Origin: Pseudoalteromonas sp. FUC4
Lineage (GTDB): Bacteria > Pseudomonadota > Gammaproteobacteria > Enterobacterales > Alteromonadaceae
Assembly (NCBI RefSeq): GCF_008370255.1
Contig: NZ_SEUI01000004.1
Span: 61,738 to 106,448 of the forward strand
Direction: 5' to 3'
DNA length: 44,711 nt
Position 1 is the first letter of the stretch, and every line of letters begins with the position of its first letter. Of the stretch, positions 15,860 to 23,337 are shown in pieces. The position numbers and the translations under genes were made by a program. Below the pieces are notes generated by a model. It saw nothing but the letters and a program-made list of their open reading frames with translations, had not been told where the DNA came from and did no database searches.

Positions 15860-16678
15860 TTAATTAAAATAAACAGCGTTAAAAGTAGCAAGCGTATTAC
15901 CGCTGTTGTTTTTAAGTTTCAGTGACTCGCCTGTAATTTCCCACTTTGAAGTATTGTTAAGTACGTTAGACATAGCTGCTTCTTGGTCCATATTCTCCGA
16001 ACACATCTTTTTTGTACTCGCTAATTGACTAAGTGTAATTGTGTGCTGCTCGGTACTATAACTTCCGCTAAAATTATTACAGCCTAAAAAGCCATTAACA
16101 CGGTAGTCTTTGTCGAACTGAATAAACGGCTCTTTAGTTGTAACATTTACTGTTTGAGCATTTATTGTTATTGCTTTCCAGTACGTATTTGTAAGCGTTA
16201 CGTCTGGCTTTTCAACGGATACTTTTGAAAGCTCAATTTTATAAGGGGCAGTTAGCTGTGATTCTCTAAATGGGTCGTTATTTGTTGTACTTGTGTAAAG
16301 TACTTTGTCTTTATTTATGATTCTGGCGCTTAGATTATAGTGGTGTTTATCGTTAACTTTACCGGCATCATAAGTAAGCTCTACAGTAAATGGTGGGGCC
16401 TGGGTAATATCAATCACTTCTTGTGTGATTATATCGGCTTTTACATCCATTTTAGATACATCCGAAAGCGTAACTATTAACTGTGAGCCGGGGCGAAGCA
16501 TACTGCGATCTTTGTAGCTAACTTGGGTAGTTAGAGTAGATATTGATTTTGCTTGCTCTGTATTTTCAGTCGGCTTAGTTTGTTGATCACAACCGGTTAT
16601 AGCAAAAGCGCTCAGTGCTAATAAACTAAGTCCTGTAAGTGCTTTTTTACGTGAATGTACTGCTTGATGCTTTTCCAT
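15860..16678 (-). CDS. Lipoprotein with YbaY-like and META (HslJ) domains
   Basis: A 272-residue lipoprotein (lipobox ITGC at about residues 27-30). The first half (about 50-150) matches the YbaY/YscW pattern: VSYKDRSMLRPGSQLIVTLSDVS, PPFTVELTYD, then HYNLSARI. The second half (about 160-270) is a META domain with GCNNFSGSY and STKKMC. META proteins such as HslJ are linked to heat-shock or novobiocin response, and YbaY-type proteins to envelope or pilotin roles; the joint function is not known. It probably sits in the outer membrane facing the periplasm. Confidence 0.88.
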   Translation of the reverse strand: MEKHQAVHSRKKALTGLSLLALSAFAITGCDQQTKPTENTEQAKSISTLTTQVSYKDRSMLRPGSQLIVTLSDVSKMDVKADIITQEVIDITQAPPFTVELTYDAGKVNDKHHYNLSARIINKDKVLYTSTTNNDPFRESQLTAPYKIELSKVSVEKPDVTLTNTYWKAITINAQTVNVTTKEPFIQFDKDYRVNGFLGCNNFSGSYSTEQHTITLSQLASTKKMCSENMDQEAAMSNVLNNTSKWEITGESLKLKNNSGNTLATFNAVYFN

Positions 16679-16754
16679 GTTTGTTATCCTTACTCAATAT
16701 TATCCCCTAGTGTATTACCTAGTGACTTAATCATTCCTTAACTTATTTTAAACA

Positions 16755-16779
16755 TAAAAAAAGGCGCATTAGCGCCTTT
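16755..16779 (-). terminator. Rho-independent terminator after phnA
   Basis: An 8-bp stem (AAAGGCGC at 16760-16767 with GCGCCTTT at 16772-16779) with an ATTA loop is followed on the minus strand by a run of seven or more T. It lies just after the phnA stop. Confidence 0.88.
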
Positions 16780-16797
16780 GATAATTCAAAAAAGCGA

Positions 16798-17364
16798 TTA
16801 TTTTTTAACAAACTTAGTTAAAATAACAATGCGCTGGCCGTCAACTCGCCCTTCAATATGTTCAGGGTTGCTGGTTAGGCCAATATTACGAACAGCTGTT
16901 CCACGTTTAGCGGTAAGGCTACTACCTTTAACGTCTAAGTCTTTAATTAGGGTTACAGTATCGCCTGCTTGAAGTACTACACCATTGCTATCTACATGCT
17001 TTAAATCGTCATCTTCAGCAAGTGCTTTTTTAGCCCACGTTAGTGTGTCTTCTTCAAGGTAAATCATGTCTAGCGCATCTTGTGCCCAGCCATTATCCGG
17101 TGCTAAACGCGAAAGCATTCTGTAAGCCACAACTTGTACTGCAGGCGTTTGGCTCCACATGCTATCGTTTAAACAGTGCCAATGTGTAGGCGTTATTTCG
17201 CTGTTATTCTCGATTTGATCTTTACATGTTTGACACGTGTAAATACATTTATCTGAGTGGGTTTCAGTTACCGGTGGTACTTCATAAACAGATAAGTTCT
17301 CGGTGGCTGCACACAATTCACATTGATTATTACTACGTTCGATTAAGGCTTTTTCAATACTCAT
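16798..17364 (-). CDS. PhnA/YjdM family zinc-ribbon protein
   Basis: A 188-residue PhnA-type protein. An N-terminal zinc ribbon uses Cys15 and Cys18 (CELC) with a second pair in CIYTCQTC. A middle helical region follows (WSQTPAVQVVAYRML). The C-terminal PhnA domain (about 120-188) contains DSNGVVLQAGDTVTLIKDLDVKGSS and RVDGQRIVILTKFVKK. Despite the historical name, the protein is not a proven phosphonoacetate hydrolase, and its role is unclear. It is monocistronic, with its own promoter and terminator. Confidence 0.92.
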   Translation of the reverse strand: MSIEKALIERSNNQCELCAATENLSVYEVPPVTETHSDKCIYTCQTCKDQIENNSEITPTHWHCLNDSMWSQTPAVQVVAYRMLSRLAPDNGWAQDALDMIYLEEDTLTWAKKALAEDDDLKHVDSNGVVLQAGDTVTLIKDLDVKGSSLTAKRGTAVRNIGLTSNPEHIEGRVDGQRIVILTKFVKK

Positions 17365-17404
17365 GGGGCTCTTTCTGATTCTGGTCGAGTTAACATTTGC
17401 TGCT

Positions 17405-17434
17405 ATTATACTCCAAAACAGGAGCTCTGTGCCA
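17405..17434 (-). promoter_or_regulatory. Probable phnA promoter
   Basis: On the minus strand a perfect TATAAT (17405-17410) follows TGGCAC (17429-17434) at an 18-base spacing, about 40 bases before the phnA start. Confidence 0.5.
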
Positions 17435-17465
17435 TTAGTCCCTTAATTTTGTGTGGGTATATTAC

Positions 17466-17660
17466 TCATATACTTATCTTTAATGCTTTTTTGATTATCC
17501 CCGGGGGGATGCCTAGTTTGCCCGAATCATTTTTATAAAATTGATAATGGTTGCCTAATACTCTCACATTATATTTTAAAGGCGTGGTGTTAGGCTTTGC
17601 TAAAATTGAAAATATAAGTAGCAAAGGATAAACCTTTAATATTTGAATAAAGTTGGTCAA
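17466..17660 (-). pseudogene. 5' fragment of a periplasmic solute-binding protein (SBP_bac_3-like), low confidence
   Basis: A 64-codon frame beginning with TTG at 17660, preceded by AAGGTGG. It encodes a plausible signal peptide (LKVYPLLLIFSILA) and then YNVRVLGNHYQFYKNDSGKL, which has the look of the first strand and loop of amino-acid-type periplasmic binding proteins (V.V.G...F...D..GKL.G). The frame stops about 15 residues later, shortly before the phnA promoter region. The frame is also open upstream to an ATG at 17747. It may be a decayed gene stub or a chance resemblance. The rest of the 447-base gap between phnA and the EAL-HDOD gene shows no other gene. Confidence 0.3.
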
Positions 17661-17811
17661 AGCGCCACCTTTTATATTAAAGTTATTATATGAGTGTTGT
17701 GTAGTTTTTAGCTGTTTTGTAATGACGACTATGTTTATCTTATGCAAGTTGCATTAAAGTACACGTACTATTGGCTGTTTTGCCATCTCTTATTTATAGG
17801 TTTAGAGCCAA

Positions 17812-19077
17812 GTGAAATTACATAATATCTCTGATGAGGCCCAAAAAATAACTCAGTTTGTCGCGCGGCAGCCTATTTTTGATATAGATCAGAATGTTTT
17901 TTCGTACGAACTGCTTTATAGAGATTCAGCCAATAATGCGTTTCCTGTAGGCACTTCTGATGTGCATGCGACAAGCCGCCTGTTTTTTAATGCTTTAATG
18001 TTGGTCGGTTTAGATAGACTTACCGCACATCATTTAGCTTTTATAAACTTGTCATCAGAAACTATTCTCGATAATTTCCCCAAACTTTTATTGCCAGAAA
18101 ATAGTGTTATTGAAATAGTGGAGCGCACGGGTAATATTCCGGCGGTGGCTGAGCGTGTGCAAGAACTAAAAAAAGAAGGGTATGTTTTTGCGTTAGATGA
18201 TTACGATGGCGATCTAAAATGGGAGCCACTGTTAGCACATGTTGATTACATTAAAATTGAGATAGATGATCCGGTTATTAAAACCAATATGCGCATTAAA
18301 AAAATAAAACGCGCAAATCCACATGCAAAAGTAATTGTTGAACGAATAGAGACGCATGGGCAATTTAATACATTAAAATTGGCAGGCTGCGATTTATTTC
18401 AGGGGTTCTTTTTTTCTCGCCCAGAAATGATTACGTATAAAGGTGTAGAGCCTTCAAAGCTAACCGTTTTTGATCTATTGCGTTTTACAGCAAAAGAAAC
18501 GCTTTGCTTTAAAGAAGTTCACCAACGTGTAGCTAGAGATGTAGCCATAACAGCAAGGGTTTTAAAGCTAGCTAACGCGCGTTCAGGCAAAGCAAATTTA
18601 GTCATTACGTCTATTTCACAAGCGGTTATTTATTTAGGTGAAGATACAATAAGACAATTTGTTCGCGTATTAGCCATTAGTGAGTTGGGGGTCGAAAAAC
18701 CAACCGAATTAACTAAGCTTGCATTAACGCGGGCTCAATTTATGTCGCTAATATTGGAGCAAAATAATAAAGAGTTGACCGAGCAAGGGTATCTGGTGGG
18801 TTTGTTCTCGGTGCTTGATGCTATTTTAGATGCTGATTTAAAAGATATAGTTAAAGAGTTTACTTTAGATACTGCAATATCTGATGCGTTATTATTAGAG
18901 AGTGGTATTTTAGGGAACTGTTTATCGCTTATAAAAGAGTTTGAATTAGATAATATAGATGAAGCTATGGTCCATTTGGCCAATATAAACTCAGAGCTGC
19001 ACATTGGCGATATATTTAATTTTTTACTGGATGCTGTTTTATACAGTGATGACATTATTGAGGCAATAGCAGAATAA
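17812..19077 (+). CDS. EAL-HDOD signalling protein with degenerate EAL domain (YuxH/CdgJ-like)
   Basis: A 421-residue cytosolic protein. Residues about 15-200 form an EAL domain: YELLYRD in place of EALLR, INLSSET, EIVERT, then VERIETHG and FQGFFFSRPE. The loop motif normally DDFGTG reads DDYDGD, suggesting loss of cyclic-di-GMP hydrolysis. From about 205 to the end is an HDOD domain without HD-GYP catalytic residues. Vibrio CdgJ and related proteins affect motility and biofilm. It starts with GTG and no ATG is nearby. A PqiA-like gene begins two bases after its stop, so they share a transcript. Confidence 0.92.
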   Translation: MKLHNISDEAQKITQFVARQPIFDIDQNVFSYELLYRDSANNAFPVGTSDVHATSRLFFNALMLVGLDRLTAHHLAFINLSSETILDNFPKLLLPENSVIEIVERTGNIPAVAERVQELKKEGYVFALDDYDGDLKWEPLLAHVDYIKIEIDDPVIKTNMRIKKIKRANPHAKVIVERIETHGQFNTLKLAGCDLFQGFFFSRPEMITYKGVEPSKLTVFDLLRFTAKETLCFKEVHQRVARDVAITARVLKLANARSGKANLVITSISQAVIYLGEDTIRQFVRVLAISELGVEKPTELTKLALTRAQFMSLILEQNNKELTEQGYLVGLFSVLDAILDADLKDIVKEFTLDTAISDALLLESGILGNCLSLIKEFELDNIDEAMVHLANINSELHIGDIFNFLLDAVLYSDDIIEAIAE

Positions 19078-19079
19078 AT

Positions 19080-19694
19080 ATGCGTAATTGGTTGTCGGTT
19101 ATAAGTGTAGTGGTTGCTCTTTGTTTATTGTTTCCTGGTATTACAAAACCAGTATTAACAATAGAGGGCAACATAGATAAATCAAAATTAGCGCAAGCGG
19201 GTATTGAAATGCTGGCTGAAGAGGGTGATGGCCGGACTCGCAGTATGCTAATGATGTTCTCGAATATGCTAGGGCTTGATAAGTTAGAGGGCGAGATTAG
19301 CGCCTATAACAAAACACAAAGTATTTTAGGCACAGTTAAAGAGCTTGCCAGCAATAATAATTTATTTGTAGCCGCTTTAGTGGGGTTGTTTTCTATTGTT
19401 ATTCCAAGCCTGAAGCTGCTATTACAATTGCTTTATTGTTGCCTACCTTTGAATGGGTTTAAGCAAAAGCTCGGTCTGGTTATTTGTGCATTAAGTAAGT
19501 GGAGCATGGTTGATGTATTTGTTATTGCATTAATAGTGACTTACCTAGCAGGTAACGCGCATGGTAAAAGTGGCGAGCTACTTGTTATGAATGCCCAATT
19601 TGGTGAAGGGTTTTGGTATTTTAGCGCGTATTGTATATTTGCAATTATCGCCAGTAACTTAATCAAAACACCCGATAAACCGCAGTCTAAATAA
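19080..19694 (+). CDS. PqiA-family inner membrane protein (single PqiA domain)
   Basis: A 204-residue membrane protein. An N-terminal anchor (LSVISVVVALCLLFPGI) is followed by a periplasmic loop of about 75 residues and three more helices. The PqiA signature SKWSMVDVF stands before helix 3. It has one PqiA domain and no zinc-ribbon cysteines, whereas E. coli PqiA has two such domains and pairs with PqiB/PqiC for lipid transport between membranes. No pqiB is nearby. It is linked to the EAL-HDOD gene by a two-base gap. Confidence 0.88.
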   Translation: MRNWLSVISVVVALCLLFPGITKPVLTIEGNIDKSKLAQAGIEMLAEEGDGRTRSMLMMFSNMLGLDKLEGEISAYNKTQSILGTVKELASNNNLFVAALVGLFSIVIPSLKLLLQLLYCCLPLNGFKQKLGLVICALSKWSMVDVFVIALIVTYLAGNAHGKSGELLVMNAQFGEGFWYFSAYCIFAIIASNLIKTPDKPQSK

Positions 19695-19758
19695 TTAAAG
19701 TATTTGTGGTTGCTGTTAGGTTATCTTACAATCATTTTAAAATTTATTAAAAGGCATA

Positions 19759-20151
19759 ATGTTGCAACGTTTTTACTCTAGTTTACTCATGATAACTTTG
19801 CTGCTCACTTTTGTGGGTCAGGCAGTTGCGTCTGTAGCTATGGTATGCGAAATGCCTCATATGCCAACCAAAACAGCAATGCATGCCCAAATGCCAATGA
19901 CACAAAGTAGTGATATAACAGCTGTCGCTAGCATGTCTGAAAATATGATGCAGATGGATTGTTGCGACGACGAAAGTACGCCACAAAACGATTGCAAATG
20001 CCCTATGGGTGGCTGCGCTGCTAATTCAATGCTTAATGTTGATACTTTATTTAGCGTTACCTTACTTGAATCTGAAAAAGTAAATGTAAGTGTATTTACT
20101 ACACAAATTAATATACCTCGTTCACTCTACCGCCCTCCTATGTCTGCTTAA
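19759..20151 (+). CDS. Secreted Met/Cys/His-rich protein, putative copper-binding, cus-linked
   Basis: A 130-residue protein with a signal peptide (to about VASVA, residue 27). The mature part is full of possible Cu/Ag ligands: CEMPHMPTKTAMHAQMPM, MSENMMQMDCCDDE and CKCPMGGC. The C-terminal end is SLYRPP. The composition and the position before a CusCBA operon point to periplasmic metal binding, sensing or chaperoning. Layout and the RPP end recall the small DUF2946/CopL-like proteins, but I cannot confirm the family. AAAGG precedes the ATG. About 250 bases carrying a palindromic element separate it from cusC. Confidence 0.85.
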   Translation: MLQRFYSSLLMITLLLTFVGQAVASVAMVCEMPHMPTKTAMHAQMPMTQSSDITAVASMSENMMQMDCCDDESTPQNDCKCPMGGCAANSMLNVDTLFSVTLLESEKVNVSVFTTQINIPRSLYRPPMSA

Positions 20152-20167
20152 TAGCAGGATAGGTGTA

Positions 20168-20329
20168 ATATCAATTTTATTGAAAACATGCTCATTCTAG
20201 CGAGTTAAATAACTCTCTAACTGCGTTAAAAATTACTTATATAAAGCAACTATACTGCGTAATTTTTTCCTTGTTATAGAGCTATTTCCCTACCGCAATA
20301 ATAGATCATTAATTCAATGCAATTGATAT
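20168..20329. mobile_element. MITE-like palindromic element (162 bp, no coding capacity)
   Basis: The ends ATATCAATT (20168-20176) and AATTGATAT (20321-20329) are exact reverse complements. The arms stay alignable inward, clearest between 20207-20236 and 20259-20287, where AAATAACTCTCTAAC faces GTTATAGAGCTATTT and AAAAATTAC faces GTAATTTTT. A 22-base centre remains (20237-20258). This is the architecture of a non-autonomous miniature element. The sequence resembles an intergenic repeat I associate with Pseudoalteromonas genomes, from memory. It fills the gap between the Met-rich gene and cusC, so transcripts crossing it would form a long hairpin. No target duplication is obvious. Confidence 0.7.
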
Positions 20330-20409
20330 AAAAGGTTTTTGTAAAACTCCTAAACACCTTTTTTGCTTCCTAATTTAAGAATTTCTTTTATTTTTAGATG
20401 GAGCAGGTG

Positions 20410-21786
20410 ATGAACCACGCTGTAAGTATTAAAGCCGTATTATGTAGTGTTGTGTTATTTAGCACAGCTGTTAATGCGCAAAACAATCAAAATAACCTAA
20501 ATATCGATACGCTAAAGCAAGCCCGCAATGAGCAAACGCTTAGCTTAACGCAAGCGCTTAATTATGCACTAACGCATGAGCCATGGCTAAAAGCGAGTGG
20601 CTACCAAGAAGATGCCGCAATAGCGCAAAGTATTGCCGCAGGCACCTTACCCGATCCTGTTTTAACGGTTGGCTTACTTAACTTACCTACTAACGGTTAT
20701 GCGTTTGATCAAGAAGGGATGACGCAGCTTAAAGTTGATTTGAGCCAAAAGTTTAGCCGAGGGAATAGTTTAGCGCTTAAAAAAAAGGCATTAGCTCAGT
20801 CTGCTCAACAATATTCTTGGCAGCGCGCCGATCGCTTAGCACAAGTAAAAGTAATTGTGATTGAGTCGTGGTTAAACGCGTATCGTGCTCAGCGAAGTAT
20901 TGCTTTAATTGAGCAAGATAAAGGGCTATTTACTCAGCTTATTGAAATTACCGAGGCAAGCTACGCAAGTACCTTAGGTAAAACACGCCAGCAAGATATT
21001 ATTCGTGCGCAATTAGAGCTCACTCGCCTTGAAGATAAGCTGGTTATGCTTGAGCAGCAATTTGAAAGTGCTAAAAACCGTTTAGCACAGTGGTTACCTA
21101 TGAATATGCTTATGCAGCCCTTAAGCACCGAGTTTACTAAAACAACAGGGCTTGTTAATTTTGAAAATCTTGAATTTAATAAAATAATACAGTTGCTTAT
21201 GGCGCATCCCGCAATTATTGCGATAGAAAAAACCGTCACCGCAAAGCAAACCGAAGTTGCACTCGCCAAGCAAAGTTACAAACCTCAAATGGGCGTTAAT
21301 GTAGGTTATGGTTACCGAGATGATACGCCTATAGGGGAGTCGCGAGCTGATTTACTTTCAGTAGGATTTAGCATTGATTTGCCATTGTTTACTGATAACA
21401 GACAAGATCAACAGGTTAAATCGGCTATTGCCAGTGCAGAAGCTACTAAAACACAAAAGCTGGTGGCGCTTCAAAAACTCAAAGGCATGTACTTTAAGGA
21501 GTTTAGCCAACTCGCTCGTTTGCAAAAACGCGATGCGCTTTATCAAAATACGTTATTACCGCAAATGTCAGAGCAATCTCAAGCAACATTAAATGCTTAT
21601 ACGCGCGACGATGGGGATTTTTCTGACGTGATGCGCGCGCGTATTAGTGAGCTTAACGCCAAAATTGATGCACTGAATATTCAAGTAGATCAACATATTA
21701 TTACCGCCCGCCTTAATTATTATGCAAGTAGCTTAGACCCCCAAGTAATGAGCGATAAAACTGGAGAATTACATAATGAATACTAA
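20410..21786 (+). CDS. cusC: Outer-membrane TolC-family channel of the Cu/Ag efflux system (CusC-like)
   Basis: A 458-residue outer membrane efflux protein. It has a signal peptide (to about VNAQ), then two repeats of the long alpha-helical hairpin typical of TolC/CusC/CzcC. The extended strands are marked by PDPVLTVGLLNLPT in the first repeat and YKPQMGVNVGYGYRD in the second. The start at 20410 is preferred over the in-frame ATG at 20398 because GGAG lies six bases before it. It forms the exit duct of the tripartite pump. The last 11 bases overlap cusB, so translation is coupled. Confidence 0.92.
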   Translation: MNHAVSIKAVLCSVVLFSTAVNAQNNQNNLNIDTLKQARNEQTLSLTQALNYALTHEPWLKASGYQEDAAIAQSIAAGTLPDPVLTVGLLNLPTNGYAFDQEGMTQLKVDLSQKFSRGNSLALKKKALAQSAQQYSWQRADRLAQVKVIVIESWLNAYRAQRSIALIEQDKGLFTQLIEITEASYASTLGKTRQQDIIRAQLELTRLEDKLVMLEQQFESAKNRLAQWLPMNMLMQPLSTEFTKTTGLVNFENLEFNKIIQLLMAHPAIIAIEKTVTAKQTEVALAKQSYKPQMGVNVGYGYRDDTPIGESRADLLSVGFSIDLPLFTDNRQDQQVKSAIASAEATKTQKLVALQKLKGMYFKEFSQLARLQKRDALYQNTLLPQMSEQSQATLNAYTRDDGDFSDVMRARISELNAKIDALNIQVDQHIITARLNYYASSLDPQVMSDKTGELHNEY

Positions 21787-23329
21787 TTTAAAGTTACTTG
21801 TTGCAGCCTTAGTCGGTGCGGGCACATTTGCATTAATTGGCGCCTTAGTGATGCAGTTTTTACCTAGCAGCTCGGCAATGCATGAACAGCAACGCGCTGA
21901 AAAAAAGCCCTTATATTGGGTAGCCCCTATGGATAGTAATTACAGGCGTGACGCGCCAGGGCTTTCGCCAATGGGAATGGATTTAGTCCCTGTATATGAA
22001 AACGATAGCAACGCTCAGGATGGACCAGGTGCAGTAACTATTTCGCCTGCAGTCATTAATAACTTAGGTGTAAGAACCGCCAAAGTAGAGCTTAAAACAC
22101 TTCACAGCGATATAAATACTGTGGGTTATGTGCAATATAACCAAGACCAACTTATTCACATTCATCCGCGTGTAGAGGGCTGGATTGAAAGCTTGTACGT
22201 TAAAGCGCAAGGTGCACAAGTTAAAGCCGGTGAGCCTTTATATACATTGTATTCACCACAATTGGTGAATGCACAGGAAGAGCTTTTACTGGCGGTTAAT
22301 CGTAATAATACCGTGTTAATTCGCGCTGCAAAGGCGCGTTTAGAGTCGTTAAATGTGTCTGATGGATTTATCGAGCGCTTACAAAAAAATAAAAAGATAA
22401 TGCAAAACATTACTTTTTACGCAAAGCAAAGTGGTGTGGTAGATGAGCTAACAGTAAGAGAAGGCTTTTACGTTAAACCAGGCACATCAATGATGAGTAT
22501 TGCTCAGCTTGATGAAATTTGGGTAGAGGCAGAAGTGTTCGAGCGCCAATCAGAACAGGTTAGCGTGGGCTTACCTGTAACAATGACGCTTGATTACTTA
22601 AAAGGTCAAAAGTGGGAAGGTAAGGTTGATTACATTTACCCCGCGCTTGATGCTAAAAACCGGACTCTGCGTGTAAGGCTTAGGTTTGAAAATGCAGATC
22701 ATCGGTTAAAACCAAATATGTTTGCACAAGTGAGCATTCACGCTCAAGCGAGTAAAGCGCAATTTACAGTACCTAAAGAAGCGGTAATCCGCACGCAGCA
22801 TCAAAACCGTGTGGTTATTGCATTAGGTGAGGGTCGTTTTAAATCAGTAGAAGTCGAAGTTGGGCAAATTAATAGTAATGAAGCGGTCATTTTGTCAGGT
22901 GTAGCGACAGGTGACACGGTAGTGACCTCAGCGCAATTTTTAATAGACTCTGAGTCGAGCAAAAGCTCCGACTTTAAACGAATGGAAATACCTAGTTCTG
23001 GTATTAGCTCAGGTATGGGGTCGGATTCTGGTTCAGGCTCGAATATGAACATGGATATGCAGCCACAAAACGCCACGGTTAACGGCACTATTAACGCAAT
23101 AGATACACAAAATCGCATTATTAATATTAGCCGAGAAGCCATTGAAAAATGGAATCGAGAACCCGCCACAATGGACTTTGTATTAGCGCCAGATATTGAT
23201 ATTACTCAGTTTGAAAATACCCAGTATATTAATTTTACTTTTAGCATTATTAATGACGAATTTGTAATTACTAAAGCGCAAAACGCAGAGCCGATTGATC
23301 ACTCTACTATGCAACACAGTTCTCACTAG
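21776..23329 (+). CDS. cusB: RND periplasmic adaptor CusB with C-terminal CusF-like domain
   Basis: A 517-residue membrane-fusion protein. An N-terminal anchor is followed by the metal-binding segment WVAPMDSNYRRDAPG and SPMGMDLVPVYE, whose methionines correspond to the Cu/Ag-binding Met cluster of E. coli CusB. Barrel-sandwich and beta-barrel domains follow (about 110-400). After a Ser/Gly/Met-rich linker there is a fused CusF-like domain (about 430-510). Aligned without gaps to CusF, the ligands H36, W44 and M47 become Arg453, Arg461 and Ala464; only M49 is kept (Met466), with a Trp at 459. The adaptor links CusA to CusC. It overlaps cusC by 11 bases and stops 8 bases before cusA. Confidence 0.93.
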   Translation: MNTNLKLLVAALVGAGTFALIGALVMQFLPSSSAMHEQQRAEKKPLYWVAPMDSNYRRDAPGLSPMGMDLVPVYENDSNAQDGPGAVTISPAVINNLGVRTAKVELKTLHSDINTVGYVQYNQDQLIHIHPRVEGWIESLYVKAQGAQVKAGEPLYTLYSPQLVNAQEELLLAVNRNNTVLIRAAKARLESLNVSDGFIERLQKNKKIMQNITFYAKQSGVVDELTVREGFYVKPGTSMMSIAQLDEIWVEAEVFERQSEQVSVGLPVTMTLDYLKGQKWEGKVDYIYPALDAKNRTLRVRLRFENADHRLKPNMFAQVSIHAQASKAQFTVPKEAVIRTQHQNRVVIALGEGRFKSVEVEVGQINSNEAVILSGVATGDTVVTSAQFLIDSESSKSSDFKRMEIPSSGISSGMGSDSGSGSNMNMDMQPQNATVNGTINAIDTQNRIINISREAIEKWNREPATMDFVLAPDIDITQFENTQYINFTFSIINDEFVITKAQNAEPIDHSTMQHSSH

Positions 23330-23337
23330 GAGCCATT

